Origin: Rhynchopus sp. YZ270_cl-10
Lineage: Eukaryota; Euglenozoa; Diplonemea; Diplonemida; Diplonemidae
Length of the DNA: 64,000 nucleotides
Direction of reading: 5' to 3'
Assembly (NCBI GenBank): GCA_964035575.1
Contig: OZ037891.1
Location: forward strand, 1,302,001 to 1,366,000
Shown: positions 53,401 through 64,000 of the stretch, piece after piece
Layout: each line of letters opens with the position of its first letter
Numbering within the stretch: the stretch's first letter is position 1
Notes under the pieces: model-generated
What the model was told of the DNA's origin: nothing
What the model saw: the letters and a program-made list of their open reading frames with translations, nothing else
The model's database searches: none
Position numbers and translations under genes: made by a program

Positions 53401-55490
53401 GCAAACCCGCAAACCCGCAAACCCGCAAACCCGCAAACCCGCAAACCCGCAAACCCGCAAACCCGCAAACCCGCAAACCCGCAAACCCGCAAACCCGCAA
53501 ACCCGCAAACCCGCAAACCCGCAAACCCGCAAACCCGCAAACCCGCAAACCCGCAAACCCGCAAACCCGCAAACCCGCAAACCCGCAAACCCGCAAACCC
53601 GCAAACCCGCAAACCCGCAAACCCGCAAACCCGCAAACCCGCAAACCCGCAAACCCGCAAACCCGCAAACCCGCAAACCCGCAAACCCGCAAACCCGCAA
53701 ACCCGCAAACCCGCAAACCCGCAAACCCGCAAACCCGCAAACCCGCAAACCCGCAAACCCGCAAACCCGCAAACCCGCAAACCCGCAAACCCGCAAACCC
53801 GCAAACCCGCAAACCCGCAAACCCGCAAACCCGCAAACCCGCAAACCCGCAAACCCGCAAACCCGCAAACCCGCAAACCCGCAAACCCGCAAACCCGCAA
53901 ACCCGCAAACCCGCAAACCCGCAAACCCGCAAACCCGCAAACCCGCAAACCCGCAAACCCGCAAACCCGCAAACCCGCAAACCCGCAAACCCGCAAACCC
54001 GCAAACCCGCAAACCCGCAAACCCGCAAACCCGCAAACCCGCAAACCCGCAAACCCGCAAACCCGCAAACCCGCAAACCCGCAAACCCGCAAACCCGCAA
54101 ACCCGCAAACCCGCAAACCCGCAAACCCGCAAACCCGCAAACCCGCAAACCCGCAAACCCGCAAACCCGCAAACCCGCAAACCCGCAAACCCGCAAACCC
54201 GCAAACCCGCAAACCCGCAAACCCGCAAACCCGCAAACCCGCAAACCCGCAAACCCGCAAACCCGCAAACCCGCAAACCCGCAAACCCGCAAACCCGCAA
54301 ACCCGCAAACCCGCAAACCCGCAAACCCGCAAACCCGCAAACCCGCAAACCCGCAAACCCGCAAACCCGCAAACCCGCAAACCCGCAAACCCGCAAACCC
54401 GCAAACCCGCAAACCCGCAAACCCGCAAACCCGCAAACCCGCAAACCCGCAAACCCGCAAACCCGCAAACCCGCAAACCCGCAAACCCGCAAACCCGCAA
54501 ACCCGCAAACCCGCAAACCCGCAAACCCGCAAACCCGCAAACCCGCAAACCCGCAAACCCGCAAACCCGCAAACCCGCAAACCCGCAAACCCGCAAACCC
54601 GCAAACCCGCAAACCCGCAAACCCGCAAACCCGCAAACCCGCAAACCCGCAAACCCGCAAACCCGCAAACCCGCAAACCCGCAAACCCGCAAACCCGCAA
54701 ACCCGCAAACCCGCAAACCCGCAAACCCGCAAACCCGCAAACCCGCAAACCCGCAAACCCGCAAACCCGCAAACCCGCAAACCCGCAAACCCGCAAACCC
54801 GCAAACCCGCAAACCCGCAAACCCGCAAACCCGCAAACCCGCAAACCCGCAAACCCGCAAACCCGCAAACCCGCAAACCCGCAAACCCGCAAACCCGCAA
54901 ACCCGCAAACCCGCAAACCCGCAAACCCGCAAACCCGCAAACCCGCAAACCCGCAAACCCGCAAACCCGCAAACCCGCAAACCCGCAAACCCGCAAACCC
55001 GCAAACCCGCAAACCCGCAAACCCGCAAACCCGCAAACCCGCAAACCCGCAAACCCGCAAACCCGCAAACCCGCAAACCCGCAAACCCGCAAACCCGCAA
55101 ACCCGCAAACCCGCAAACCCGCAAACCCGCAAACCCGCAAACCCGCAAACCCGCAAACCCGCAAACCCGCAAACCCGCAAACCCGCAAACCCGCAAACCC
55201 GCAAACCCGCAAACCCGCAAACCCGCAAACCCGCAAACCCGCAAACCCGCAAACCCGCAAACCCGCAAACCCGCAAACCCGCAAACCCGCAAACCCGCAA
55301 ACCCGCAAACCCGCAAACCCGCAAACCCGCAAACCCGCAAACCCGCAAACCCGCAAACCCGCAAACCCGCAAACCCGCAAACCCGCAAACCCGCAAACCC
55401 GCAAACCCGCAAACCCGCAAACCCGCAAACCCGCAAACCCGCAAACCCGCAAACCCGTAAACCCGCAAACCCGCAAACCCGCAAACCCGC
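38458..55490. repeat. 17-kb AAACCCGC satellite, about 2,130 units
   Basis: Head-to-tail 8-mers on one strand; the other strand is (GCGGGTTT)n. By eye the interior is nearly perfect. Exceptions are a one-base loss near 39780, a two-base gain near 43709 and a small irregular patch near 44070-44092. AAACCCGT variants occur only near the edges (about 38505, 38641 and 55456). Homogeneous centre with degenerate edges is the usual result of unequal exchange. The minus strand fits the G3N5G3 quadruplex pattern throughout. Every frame is open because a period of eight reads identically in all three frames. Its role (telomere-like, centromeric or inert) is unknown. Confidence 0.98.
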
Positions 55491-55974
55491 ACGAGAAGTG
55501 AGCAACCATCGTTATCTAGCTGGTGTGTGTGATAGCAGGCTGGTGTGCCTGAAGCGTAATTATGTTAGATTACAACTATCTAATATGCTGTCTCACCTTT
55601 TCCATTTCATTTTACTCTAACATATTGTTACTACTCTGTTGTGATGTGTGTCATTTGGGAGGGGTAAAATGTTTTGTAAAAAAGGAAAAAAATATATAGA
55701 TTCTTTTCTTTGTTTTTGTTGTGACATTTTTCTCTTTTTTTTTGTTTTGTTTTTATTGCTCTTTTTTTTCGGATTGAAGATGTTTTAAAATACCTGCATA
55801 CTACCACTACCAAAAAATTCAAGACGATTTAAAATACTACTACTACCAAAATATTGAAGACACTTTAAAATACTACTACTACGAAAAAACCCGAAACCCT
55901 AGAAACCCACACCCCACAAACGTATTGCTATTTCTTTTATTTAAAGAGAGAGATGACATGGTAGAAAAAAATAT
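55491..55974. other. AT-rich flank with a triplicated segment of about 38 bp
   Basis: Unique sequence follows the array. Three tandem copies of a unit containing TTTAAAATACTACTACTACC lie at about 55776-55886. A telomere-like AAACCCTAGAAACCC stretch occurs near 55893-55908. No gene was seen. Confidence 0.55.
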
Positions 55975-56448
55975 TTAGTACGGCCTGCGCGTCATGCTCA
56001 TCATGCGGAGGTCGCTTAGACGGTACCCTGCAGGATTAGTTCCTACGGTAACAGCCATTCTTTGCAGGATCATGCGCACTGCTTTCACTGGCATCCTCCT
56101 GTCTCTCAGAAAGCATTTTGTGGCGTCACATTCCAGGAAGAAGTAGGGGCTTTTGAACCCCGTACGCACGCTCACATAGTTGTGAACGGCATCGTAAGCC
56201 GGAGTTCCCACTGGAATTGAGAATCTTTTTTGCTTCCCGCCGATCTTGTACTCGAATGTGGCACCATAATCGTCACTTGTCATTGCAGTGGATTGCAGTG
56301 TTGCACACACGGATTCATTAATTCCTCCGCAGTAGAGGACAGCCACCACTGCCTTGTGCAGGGATAGCTCTATAGGGCCAGCTGTGACAGGAAGGTCCAA
56401 AAACGTGTCAATGTCGTGCTTCAGCTGTTGCCTTTGGGTTTTGGGCAT
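55975..56448 (-). pseudogene. Tyrosine-recombinase-like fragment (Crypton or related element fossil)
   Basis: A 157-residue minus-strand ORF whose layout matches the catalytic half of tyrosine recombinases: a helix with VVAVLYCGGINES where these enzymes have the GLRxSE-type box, a basic beta hairpin (KIGGKQKRFSIPV), SPYFF as the usual pre-core strand, a helix (VRMILQRMAVTVG) and NPAGYRLSDLRMMSM where the HxLR box lies. It is short and appears to be a partial, broken copy. The family (Crypton DNA transposon or a YR-bearing retroelement) cannot be fixed from this piece. It lies on the same strand as the Helitron piece 0.7 kb away. Confidence 0.4.
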
Positions 56449-57160
56449 TTTTTTTGTGTATGAATATGTGTATGATTGACTGAGGTAGTGTGTGTGTTTT
56501 GGAAGCGTAAAATTACTTTACTAGTAGTAAAAAATGAAATTTAAAGTGTTCTTTGTTTTTGTTGACATATTTCATTTTTGACAAACACCTCTGACGGAAG
56601 CAGGCACTAAAAACAATGAATAAAAAAAAACAAAAACTGTGACACCCCATATGTTATTTTGTTTGCGGGTTTGCTCTGATAAATGTAGATACACCTTTTC
56701 TCTTTTTCTTTTTTTCCCTTTTTTTTTATGCAATCAACAACAAACTCCCCAAAAACAATGTTTTCTTCATCACAAGAGATTTCTCTCCGGCTGGGAAGAA
56801 GTATCCAATACAAACCCAAACAAAAAACAATTTAAAATAGAAAAATAAACACTTCTTAGATCATTTGAACTGTGTTTTGGTGTTGAAGTTTTTTATTTGC
56901 TTTACTGCCAGTAATTGTAACTTCACTTCAACTTTTATCTTTTTCTTTTTCTTTTTTTCTTTTCTTTTTATGCAATTAACAACAAACTCCCCAAAAATAA
57001 TGTTTTCTTCATCACAAGAGATTTCCTTTGCAAAAACAAAAATTAACTGAGACAAAAAAACCCGCAAACCCGCAAGCCCACAAAGACATCTCCCCACTTA
57101 TCGCTATTTTTTATTTGTTTTCTTATTTTATCCTTAATGTTCACAACTCTACCACACAAA
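56449..57160. other. Low-complexity spacer with a direct duplication
   Basis: A 56-bp segment beginning ATGCAATCAACAACAAACTC (56728-56783) recurs at 56970-57025 with about three differences, each after a CT-rich run. Two and a half AAACCCGC-type units (about 57059-57080) are embedded. No gene was seen. Confidence 0.6.
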
Positions 57161-57622
57161 TCATTGCATCAATAGACCTGTCACAGGCTCACCCTTGAAT
57201 AAGTATTTAAACAAATACTTAACAACAAGGACCCCGCGCACTTCCTCATTGTTTCTGTGGCGCCGATATTTCAGGAGAAGATTGTAATGAACCATCCACC
57301 TGTTGTTCATCAGATACTGACTGAAAGCTTTGTAGAGGTTTGGGTGTGCTGGTCCAGGGAGTTGTACGATGTGACCCACATTTAAAGGATTCTTCGGTGA
57401 TGTTCTGTTGTTGTTCCAAAGAATTGCATTAGCATGAGGCAGACCCCTCTTCTGGTACTCCATCACCACCACCATTGCAATGTGATCCCCAAGAATATTT
57501 TTGTGAGTAGCCTGCAAGCTGCTCACATCGGGTAGAAGCGTATTCACTCCAGCGACTGAGGTCTCTACAACTTCAGGGGCATCAGTATCAGAAGTGTTCT
57601 GAAAAGTGTCACGGAGTGTCAA
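57161..57622 (-). pseudogene. Helitron Rep-domain fragment
   Basis: A 153-residue minus-strand ORF with the landmarks of the Helitron Rep/HUH nuclease: MVVVMEYQKRGLPHANAILW corresponds to the usual EFQKRGLPHxHxLLW metal-binding stretch, NNRWMVHYNLLLKYRRH to the DNRWVVPYNPxL region, and VVKYLFKYLFKG to the Tyr-bearing KYLYKYIYKG helix. The second His of the HxH pair is Asn here, so rolling-circle nuclease activity is unlikely. No helicase part follows. Its upstream end abuts the 10-mer satellite at 57623. Confidence 0.8.
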
Positions 57623-60575
57623 TGATTTCCCATCATTTGCCAGGATTTGCCATCATTTGCCATGCTTTGCCATGATTTGCCATCATTTGCCATGATTTCC
57701 CATCATTTGCCATGATTTGCCATCATTTGCCATAATTTGCCATGATTTGCCATGATTTGCCATCATTTGCCATCATTTGCCATGATTTGCCATGATTTGC
57801 CATGCTTTGCCATGATTTGCCATGATTTGCACTATTTTCCCCACTGTAGTGAACAAATTTCAAAATTTTCGATTTTTTTCGCCACATAGCACTTATCCCA
57901 CTTAAATTGACGCAATTTCCCCAGTGGAGACACTGTGTTGAAATTTTGGGCCCAAAAACCACCCCACATAAATACTGTTCAAAATTTCCGAACATTGTAA
58001 ATATTTTTTGGATATCAGTTTTATGGCTAACTTGGGATTTACCATGATTTGCCATGATTTGCCATGATTTGCCATGATTTGCCATGATTTGCCATCATTT
58101 GCCATGTTTTGCCATGATTTGCCATCATTTGCCATCATTTGCCAGGATTTGCCATCATTTGCATTGTTTTGCCAGGATTTGCCATGATTTGCCATGATTT
58201 GCCATCATTTGCCATGTTTTGCCATCATTTGCCATGTTTTGCCATCATTTGCCATAATTTGCCATGATTTGCCATGATTTGCCATCATTTGCCATAATTT
58301 GCCATCATTTGCCATAATTTGCCATGATTTGCCATCATTTGCCATCATTTGCCATCATTTGCCATAATTTGCCATGATTTGCCATGATTTGCCATCATTT
58401 GCCATCATTTGCCATCATTTGCCATCATTTGCCATAATTTGCCATGATTTGCCATCATTTGCCATCATTTGCCATCATTTGCCATCATTTGCCATGATTT
58501 GCCATGATTTGCCATGCTTTGCCATGATTTGCACTATTTTCCCACTGTAGTGAACAAATTTCAAAATTTTCGATCTTTTTCGCCACATAGCACTTATCCC
58601 ACTTAAATTGACGCAATTTCCCCAGTGGAGACACTGTGTTGATATTTTGGGCCCAAAAACCACCCCACATAAATACTGTTCAAAATTTCCGAACATTGTA
58701 AATTTTTTTTGGATATCAGTTTTATGGCTAACTTGGGATTTACCATGATTTGCCATGATTTGCCATGATTTGCCATGATTTGCCATCATTTGCCATGTTT
58801 TGCCATGATTTGCCATCATTTGCCATGTTTTGCCATCATTTGCCATAATTTGCCATGATTTGCCATGATTTGCCATCATTTGCCATCATTTGCCATCATT
58901 TGCCATAATTTGCCATGATTTGCCATCATTTGCCATCATTTGCCATCATTTGCCATAATTTGCCATGATTTGCCATGATTTGCCATCATTTGCCATGATT
59001 TGCCATCATTTGCCATAATTTGCCATGATTTGCCATCATTTGCCATGATTTGCCATCATTTGCCATAATTTGCCATGATTTGCCATCATTTGCCATCATT
59101 TGCCATCATTTGCCATCATTTGCCATCATTTGCCATGATTTGCCATGATTTGCCATGCTTTGCCATGATTTGCACTATTTTCCCACTGTAGTGAACAAAG
59201 TTCAAAATTTTCGATCTTTTTCGCCACATAGCACTTATCCCACTTAAATTGACGCAATTTCCCCAGTGGAGACACTCTGTTGATATTTTGGGCCCAAAAA
59301 CCACCCCACATAAATACTGTTCAAAATTTCCGAACATTGTAAATTTTTTTTGGATATCAGTTTTATGGCTAACTTGGGATTTACCATGATTTGCCATCAT
59401 TTGCCATCATTTGCCATCATTTGCCATGTTTTGCCATGATTTGCCATCATTTGCCATCATTTGCCAGGATTTGCCATCATTTGCATTGTTTTGCCAGGAT
59501 TTGCCATGATTTGCCATGATTTGCCATCATTTGCCATGTTTTGCCATCATTTGCCATGTTTTGCCATCATTTGCCATAATTTGCCATGATTTGCCATGAT
59601 TTGCCATCATTTGCCATCATTTGCCATCATTTGCCATAATTTGCCATGATTTGCCATCATTTGCCATCATTTGCCATCATTTGCCATAATTTGCCATGAT
59701 TTGCCATAATTTGCCATCATTTGCCATCATTTGCCATCATTTGCCATAATTTGCCATGATTTGCCATCATTTGCCATCATTTGCCATCATTTGCCATAAT
59801 TTGCCATGATTTGCCATCATTTGCCATCATTTGCCATCATTTGCCATCATTTGCCATGATTTGCCATGATTTGCCATGCTTTGCCATGATTTGCACTATT
59901 TTCCCACTGTAGTGAACAAATTTCAAAATTTTCGATCTTTTTCGCCACATAGCACTTATCCCACCTTAATTGACGCAATTTCCCCAGTGGAGACACTGTG
60001 TTGATATTTTGGGCCCAAAAACCACCCCACATAAATACTGTTCAAAATTTCCGAACATTGTAAATTTTTTTTGGATATCAGTTTTATGGCTAACTTGGGA
60101 TTTACCATGATTTGCCATCATTTGCCATGATTTGCCATCATTTGCCATAATTTGCCATGATTTGCCATGATTTGCCATGATTTGCCATCATTTGCCATCA
60201 TTTGCCATCATTTGCCATCATTTGCCATCATTTGCCATCATTTGTCATCATTTGCCATAATTTGCCAAGATTTGCCATGATTTGCCATCATTTGCCATCA
60301 TTTGCCATCATTTGCCATCATTTGCCATCATTTGCCATCATTTGCCATGATTTGCCATGATTTGCCATCATTTGCCATGATTTGCCATGATTTGCCATCA
60401 TTTGCCATGATTTGCCATCATTTGCCATCATTTGCCATCATTTGCCATAATTTGCCAAGATTTGCCATGATTTGCCATCATTTGCCATGATTTGCCATCA
60501 TTGGCATCATTTGCCATCATTTGCCATCATTTGCCATAATTTGCCATGATTTGCCATCATTTGCCATCATTTGCC
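57623..60575. repeat. 10-mer satellite (TTTGCCATSA) with higher-order structure
   Basis: Runs of TTTGCCATGA and TTTGCCATCA, with minor AATTTGCCAT and CTTTGCCAT variants, are interrupted four times by the same unique island of about 215 bp (57829-58043, 58531-58744, 59172-59385, 59893-60106). The higher-order period is therefore about 640-720 bp. Minus-strand frames read MANHGKSWQI repeats with no sign of a real protein. Confidence 0.95.
57829..58043. repeat. Conserved island of the 10-mer satellite, copy 1
   Basis: It begins GCACTATTTTCC and ends ACTTGGGATTTACCATG. It recurs three more times with only a few substitutions. It contains GTGGAGACACTGTGTTG and GGGCCCAAAAACCACCCC. Copies 2 to 4 are at 58531-58744, 59172-59385 and 59893-60106. 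Confidence 0.9.
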
Positions 60576-60576
60576 A

Positions 60577-63294
60577 CAAACCCGCAAACCCGCAAACCCG
60601 CCACAGACCCGCCACACCCACACACACCACACCCGCAGACCCGCAGACCCGCAGACCCGCAGACCCGCAGACCCGCAGACCCGCAGACCCGCAGACCCGC
60701 AGACCCGCAGACCCGCAGACCCGCAGACCCGCAGACCCGCAGACCCGCAGACCCGCAGACCCGCCACACCCACACACACCACACCCGCAGACCCGCCGAC
60801 CCGCAGACCCGCAGACCCGCAGACCCGCAGACCCGCAGACCCGCCACACCCACACACACCACACCCCGCAGACCCCGCCGACCCGCAGACCCGCAGACCC
60901 GCAGACCCGCAGACCCGCAGACCCGCCACACCCACACACACCACACCCGCAGACCCGCAGACCCGCCGACCCGCAGACCCGCAGACCCGCCACACCCACA
61001 CACACCACACCGCAGACCCGCAGACCCCGCAGACCCGCAGACCCGCAGACCCGCCACACCCACACACACCACACCCGCAGACCCGCAGACCCGCAGACCC
61101 GCAGACCCGCAGACCCGCAGACCCGCAGACCCGCAGACCCGCCGACCCGCAGACCCGCAGACCCGCCACACCCACACACACCACACCCGCAGACCCGCAG
61201 ACCCGCAGACCCGCAGACCCGCCACAACCCACACACACCACACCCGCAGACCCGCCGACCCGCAGACCCGCAGACCCGCAGACCCGCCGACCCGCAGACC
61301 CGCAGACCCGCCACACCCACACACACCACACCCGCAGACCCGCAGACCCGCAGACCCGCAGACCCGCAGACCCGCAGACCCGCCACACCCACACACACCA
61401 CACCCGCAGACCCGCAGACCCGCAGACCCGCAGACCCGCAGACCCGCCACACCCACACACACCACACCCGCAGACCCGCAGACCCGCAGACCCGCAGACC
61501 CGCAGACCCGCAGACCCGCAGACCCGCAGACCCGCCGACCCGCAGACCCGCAGACCCGCCACACCCACACACACCACACCCGCAGACCCGCAGACCCGCA
61601 GACCCGCAGACCCGCAGACCCGCAGACCCGCCACACCCACACACACCACACCCGCAGACCCGCCGACCCGCAGACCCGCAGACCCGCAGACCCGCCGACC
61701 CGCAGACCCGCAGACCCGCCACACCCACACACACCACACCCGCAGACCCGCAGACCCGCACACCCGCAGACCCGCAGACCCGCAGACCCGCCACACCCAC
61801 ACACACCACACCCGCAGACCCGCCGACCCGCAGACCCCGCAGACCCGCCACACCCACACATACCACACCCGCAGACCCGCAGACCCGCAGACCCGCAGAC
61901 CCGCCACACCCACACACACCACACCCGCAGACCCGCAGACCCGCAGACCCGCAGACCCGCAGACCCGCAGACCCGCAGACCCGCAGACCCGCCACACCCA
62001 CACAACACCACACCCGCAGACCCGCCGACCCGCAGACCCGCAGACCCGCCACACCCACACACACCACACCCGCAGACCCGCCGACCCGCAGACCCGCAGA
62101 CCCGCCCACACCCACACACACCACACCCGCAGACCCGCCGACCCGCAGACCCGCAGACCCGCCACACCCACACACACCACACCCGCAGACCCGCAGACCC
62201 GCAGACCCGCCACACCCACACACACCACACCCGCAGACCCGCCGACCCGCAGACCCGCAGACCCGCCACACCCACACACACCACACCCGCCGACCCGCAG
62301 ACCCGCAGACCCGCCACACCCACACACACCACACCCGCAGACCCCGCAGACCCGCAGACCCGCAGACCCGCAGACCCCGCAGACCCGCAGACCCGCCACA
62401 CCCACACACACCACACCCGCAGACCCGCCGACCCGCAGACCCGCAGACCCGCCACACCCACACACACCACACCCGCAGACCCGCCGACCCGCAGACCCGC
62501 AGACCCGCCACACCCACACACACCACACCCGCAGACCCGCAGACCCGCAGACCCGCCACACCCACACACACCACACCCGCAGACCCGCCGACCCGCAGAC
62601 CCGCAGACCCGCCACACCCACACACACCACACCCCGCAGACCCGCAGACCCGCAGACCCGCAGACCCCGCAGACCCGCAGACCCGCAGACCCGCAGACCC
62701 GCCACACCCACACACACCACACCCGCAGACCCGCCGACCCGCAGACCCGCAGACCCGCAGACCCGCCGACCCGCAGACCCGCAGACCCGCCACACCCACA
62801 CACACCACACCCGCAGACCCGCAGACCCGCAGACCCGCAGACCCGCAGACCCCGCAGACCCGCAGACCCGCAGACCCGCAGACCCGCCACACCCACACAC
62901 ACCACACCCGCAGACCCGCCGACCCGCAGACCCGCAGACCCGCCACACCCACACACACCACACCCGCAGACCCGCAGACCCGCAGACCCGCAGACCCGCA
63001 GACCCGCAGACCCGCAGACCCGCAGACCCGCAGACACCCGCAGACCCGCAGACCCGCCACACCCACACACACCACACCCGCAGACCCGCCGACCCGCAGA
63101 CCCGCAGACCCGCCACACCCACACACACCACACCCCGCAGACCCGCAGACCCGCAGACCCGCAGACCCGCAGACCCGCAGACCCGCAGACCCGCAGACCC
63201 GCAGACCCGCAGACCCGCCACACCCACACACACCACACCCGCAGACCCGCAGACCCGCAGACCCGCAGACCCGCAGACCCGCCACACCCGCAAC
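60577..63294. repeat. Higher-order AGACCCGC array with CA-rich spacers
   Basis: After three AAACCCGC units the repeat becomes AGACCCGC, sometimes with CGACCCGC. Blocks of roughly 3 to 11 units are separated by a spacer containing CCACACCCACACACACCAC, which occurs about three dozen times by eye. AGACCCGC differs from AAACCCGC by one base, so the arrays are related. All frames are open on both strands for long distances; no protein is claimed. Confidence 0.95.
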
Positions 63295-63342
63295 TAGATG
63301 CCGGCTCAGCTACCTGAAACGCGGTAATATACAGAGAGTAAC
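63295..63342. other. Unique spacer between two arrays
   Basis: About 50 bases of non-repetitive sequence (containing GATGCCGGCTCAGCTACC) separate the AGACCCGC array from the next AAACCCGC array. Confidence 0.8.
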
Positions 63343-64000
63343 CCGCAAACCCGCAAACCCGCAAACCCGCAAACCCGCAAACCCGCAAACCCGCAACCCG
63401 CAAACCCGCAAACCCGCAAACCCGCAAACCCGCAAACCCGCAAACCCGCAAACCCGCAAACCCGCAAACCCGCAAACCCGCAAACCCGCAAACCCGCAAA
63501 CCCGCAAACCCGCAAACCCGTAAACCCGCAAACCCGCAAACCCGCAAACCCGCAAACCCGTAAACCCGCAACCCGCAAACCCGCAAACCCGCAAACCCGT
63601 AAAACCCGCAAACCCGCAAACCCGCAAACCCGCAAACCGCAAACCCGCACAAACCCGCAAACCGCAAACCGCAAACCCGCAAACCCGCAAACCCGCAAAC
63701 CCGCAAACCCGCAAACCCGCAAACCCGCAAACCCGCAAACCCGCAAACCCGCAAACCCGCAAACCCGCAAACCCGCAAACCCGCAAACCCGCAAACCCGC
63801 AAACCCGCAAACCCGCAAACCCGCAAACCCGCAAACCCGCAAACCCGCAAACCCGCAAACCCGCAAACCCGCAAACCCGCAAACCCGCAAACCCGCAAAC
63901 CCGCAAACCCGCAAACCCGCAAACCCGCAAACCCGCAAACCCGCAAACCCGCAAACCCGCAAACCCGCAACCCGCAAACCCGCAAACCCGCAAACCCGCA
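63343..64000. repeat. AAACCCGC array, about 80 units, running off the window
   Basis: Same unit and orientation as the 17-kb array. The first 330 bases are degenerate (AAACCCGT, AACCCGC and AAACCGC variants, a few one-base indels), then it becomes uniform to about 63968. This again gives a degenerate edge and a clean interior. Confidence 0.97.

Noticed and set aside
38458-55490. A true chromosome end (telomere)
   Set aside because: Genes lie to the left, where the end would have to be, and unique DNA lies on both sides. At most it is interstitial and telomere-like.
38214-55505. Three minus-strand ORFs of over 5,600 residues (GLRVCGFA repeats)
   Set aside because: All three frames give the same peptide because the period is eight. 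This is a property of the repeat.
33676-55620. A single protein of over 7,000 residues
   Set aside because: It is the LINE copy 2 ORF, opened only at a TTG upstream of the real ATG, running on through a stop-free octamer array. The array part has no coding signal.
57723-60490. MANHGKSWQI-repeat proteins on the minus strand
   Set aside because: They translate the 10-mer satellite and the recurring island; several frames are open and none has coding character.
57623-60575. CRISPR array with the 215-bp islands as spacers
   Set aside because: The islands are identical to one another rather than unique, the 10-mers are too short and variable, and no cas genes are present in this eukaryotic context.
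60517-63985. Pro/Arg/Thr-rich or Gly/Cys-rich proteins of about 1,000 residues
   Set aside because: Open on both strands in every frame over the AGACCCGC array; repeat artefact.
1-64000. tRNA and rRNA genes
   Set aside because: No segment showed the T-arm GGTTCRANNCC pattern with matching arms, and nothing resembled rRNA. Small RNAs cannot be excluded by eye.

Overview
The window looks like nuclear DNA of a protist that I cannot place. Every convincing host gene is a long, uninterrupted ORF with GC-rich codons, set in AT-rich spacers full of poly-A and poly-T runs. The host proteins are typically eukaryotic: a PH-PTEN lipid phosphatase, a ubiquitin-like/WD40 protein and a large type I surface protein. 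All host genes lie on the + strand. Pyrimidine tracts followed by AG sit upstream of some starts, which would suit intron-poor or trans-spliced expression, but this is not proven.

Layout. 1-21.3 kb is the genic part: a MITE-like element (155-1094), a small Cys/Trp protein (1918-2424), a 2,851-residue membrane glycoprotein (2719-11274), PH-PTEN (12309-14870), a 5.3-kb non-coding stretch with dispersed repeats, hairpins and a second inverted-repeat element, and the UBL-WD40 gene (20160-21257) followed by a broken, partly inverted copy of its 5' end. 21.8-32.2 kb is one apparently complete LINE with a poly-A tail and a target-site duplication. Its 3.2-thousand-residue ORF combines two OTU-type cysteine protease domains, zinc fingers, reverse transcriptase and a restriction-like endonuclease-type region.

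32.5-33.5 kb is a chain of four unrelated short tandem arrays. 33.5-38.5 kb is a second LINE copy with an intact 5' end. In mid reverse transcriptase it runs, through a shared GCAAA, into a 17-kb, almost perfectly homogeneous array of the 8-mer AAACCCGC (about 2,130 units, 38458-55490).

55.5-57.6 kb holds fossil fragments on the minus strand: a tyrosine-recombinase-like piece and a Helitron Rep piece. 57.6-60.6 kb is a 10-mer satellite with a conserved island of about 215 bp recurring four times. 60.6-63.3 kb is a higher-order array of AGACCCGC blocks and CA-rich spacers. From 63.3 kb the AAACCCGC array resumes and runs off the window.

The most interesting items are the double-OTU LINE, where comparison of the two copies suggests purifying selection on the OTU-to-RT part, and the family of short-period satellites that abut each other and the broken LINE. 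The very long six-frame ORFs over the arrays arise because a period not divisible by three reads the same in every frame; they are not treated as genes.
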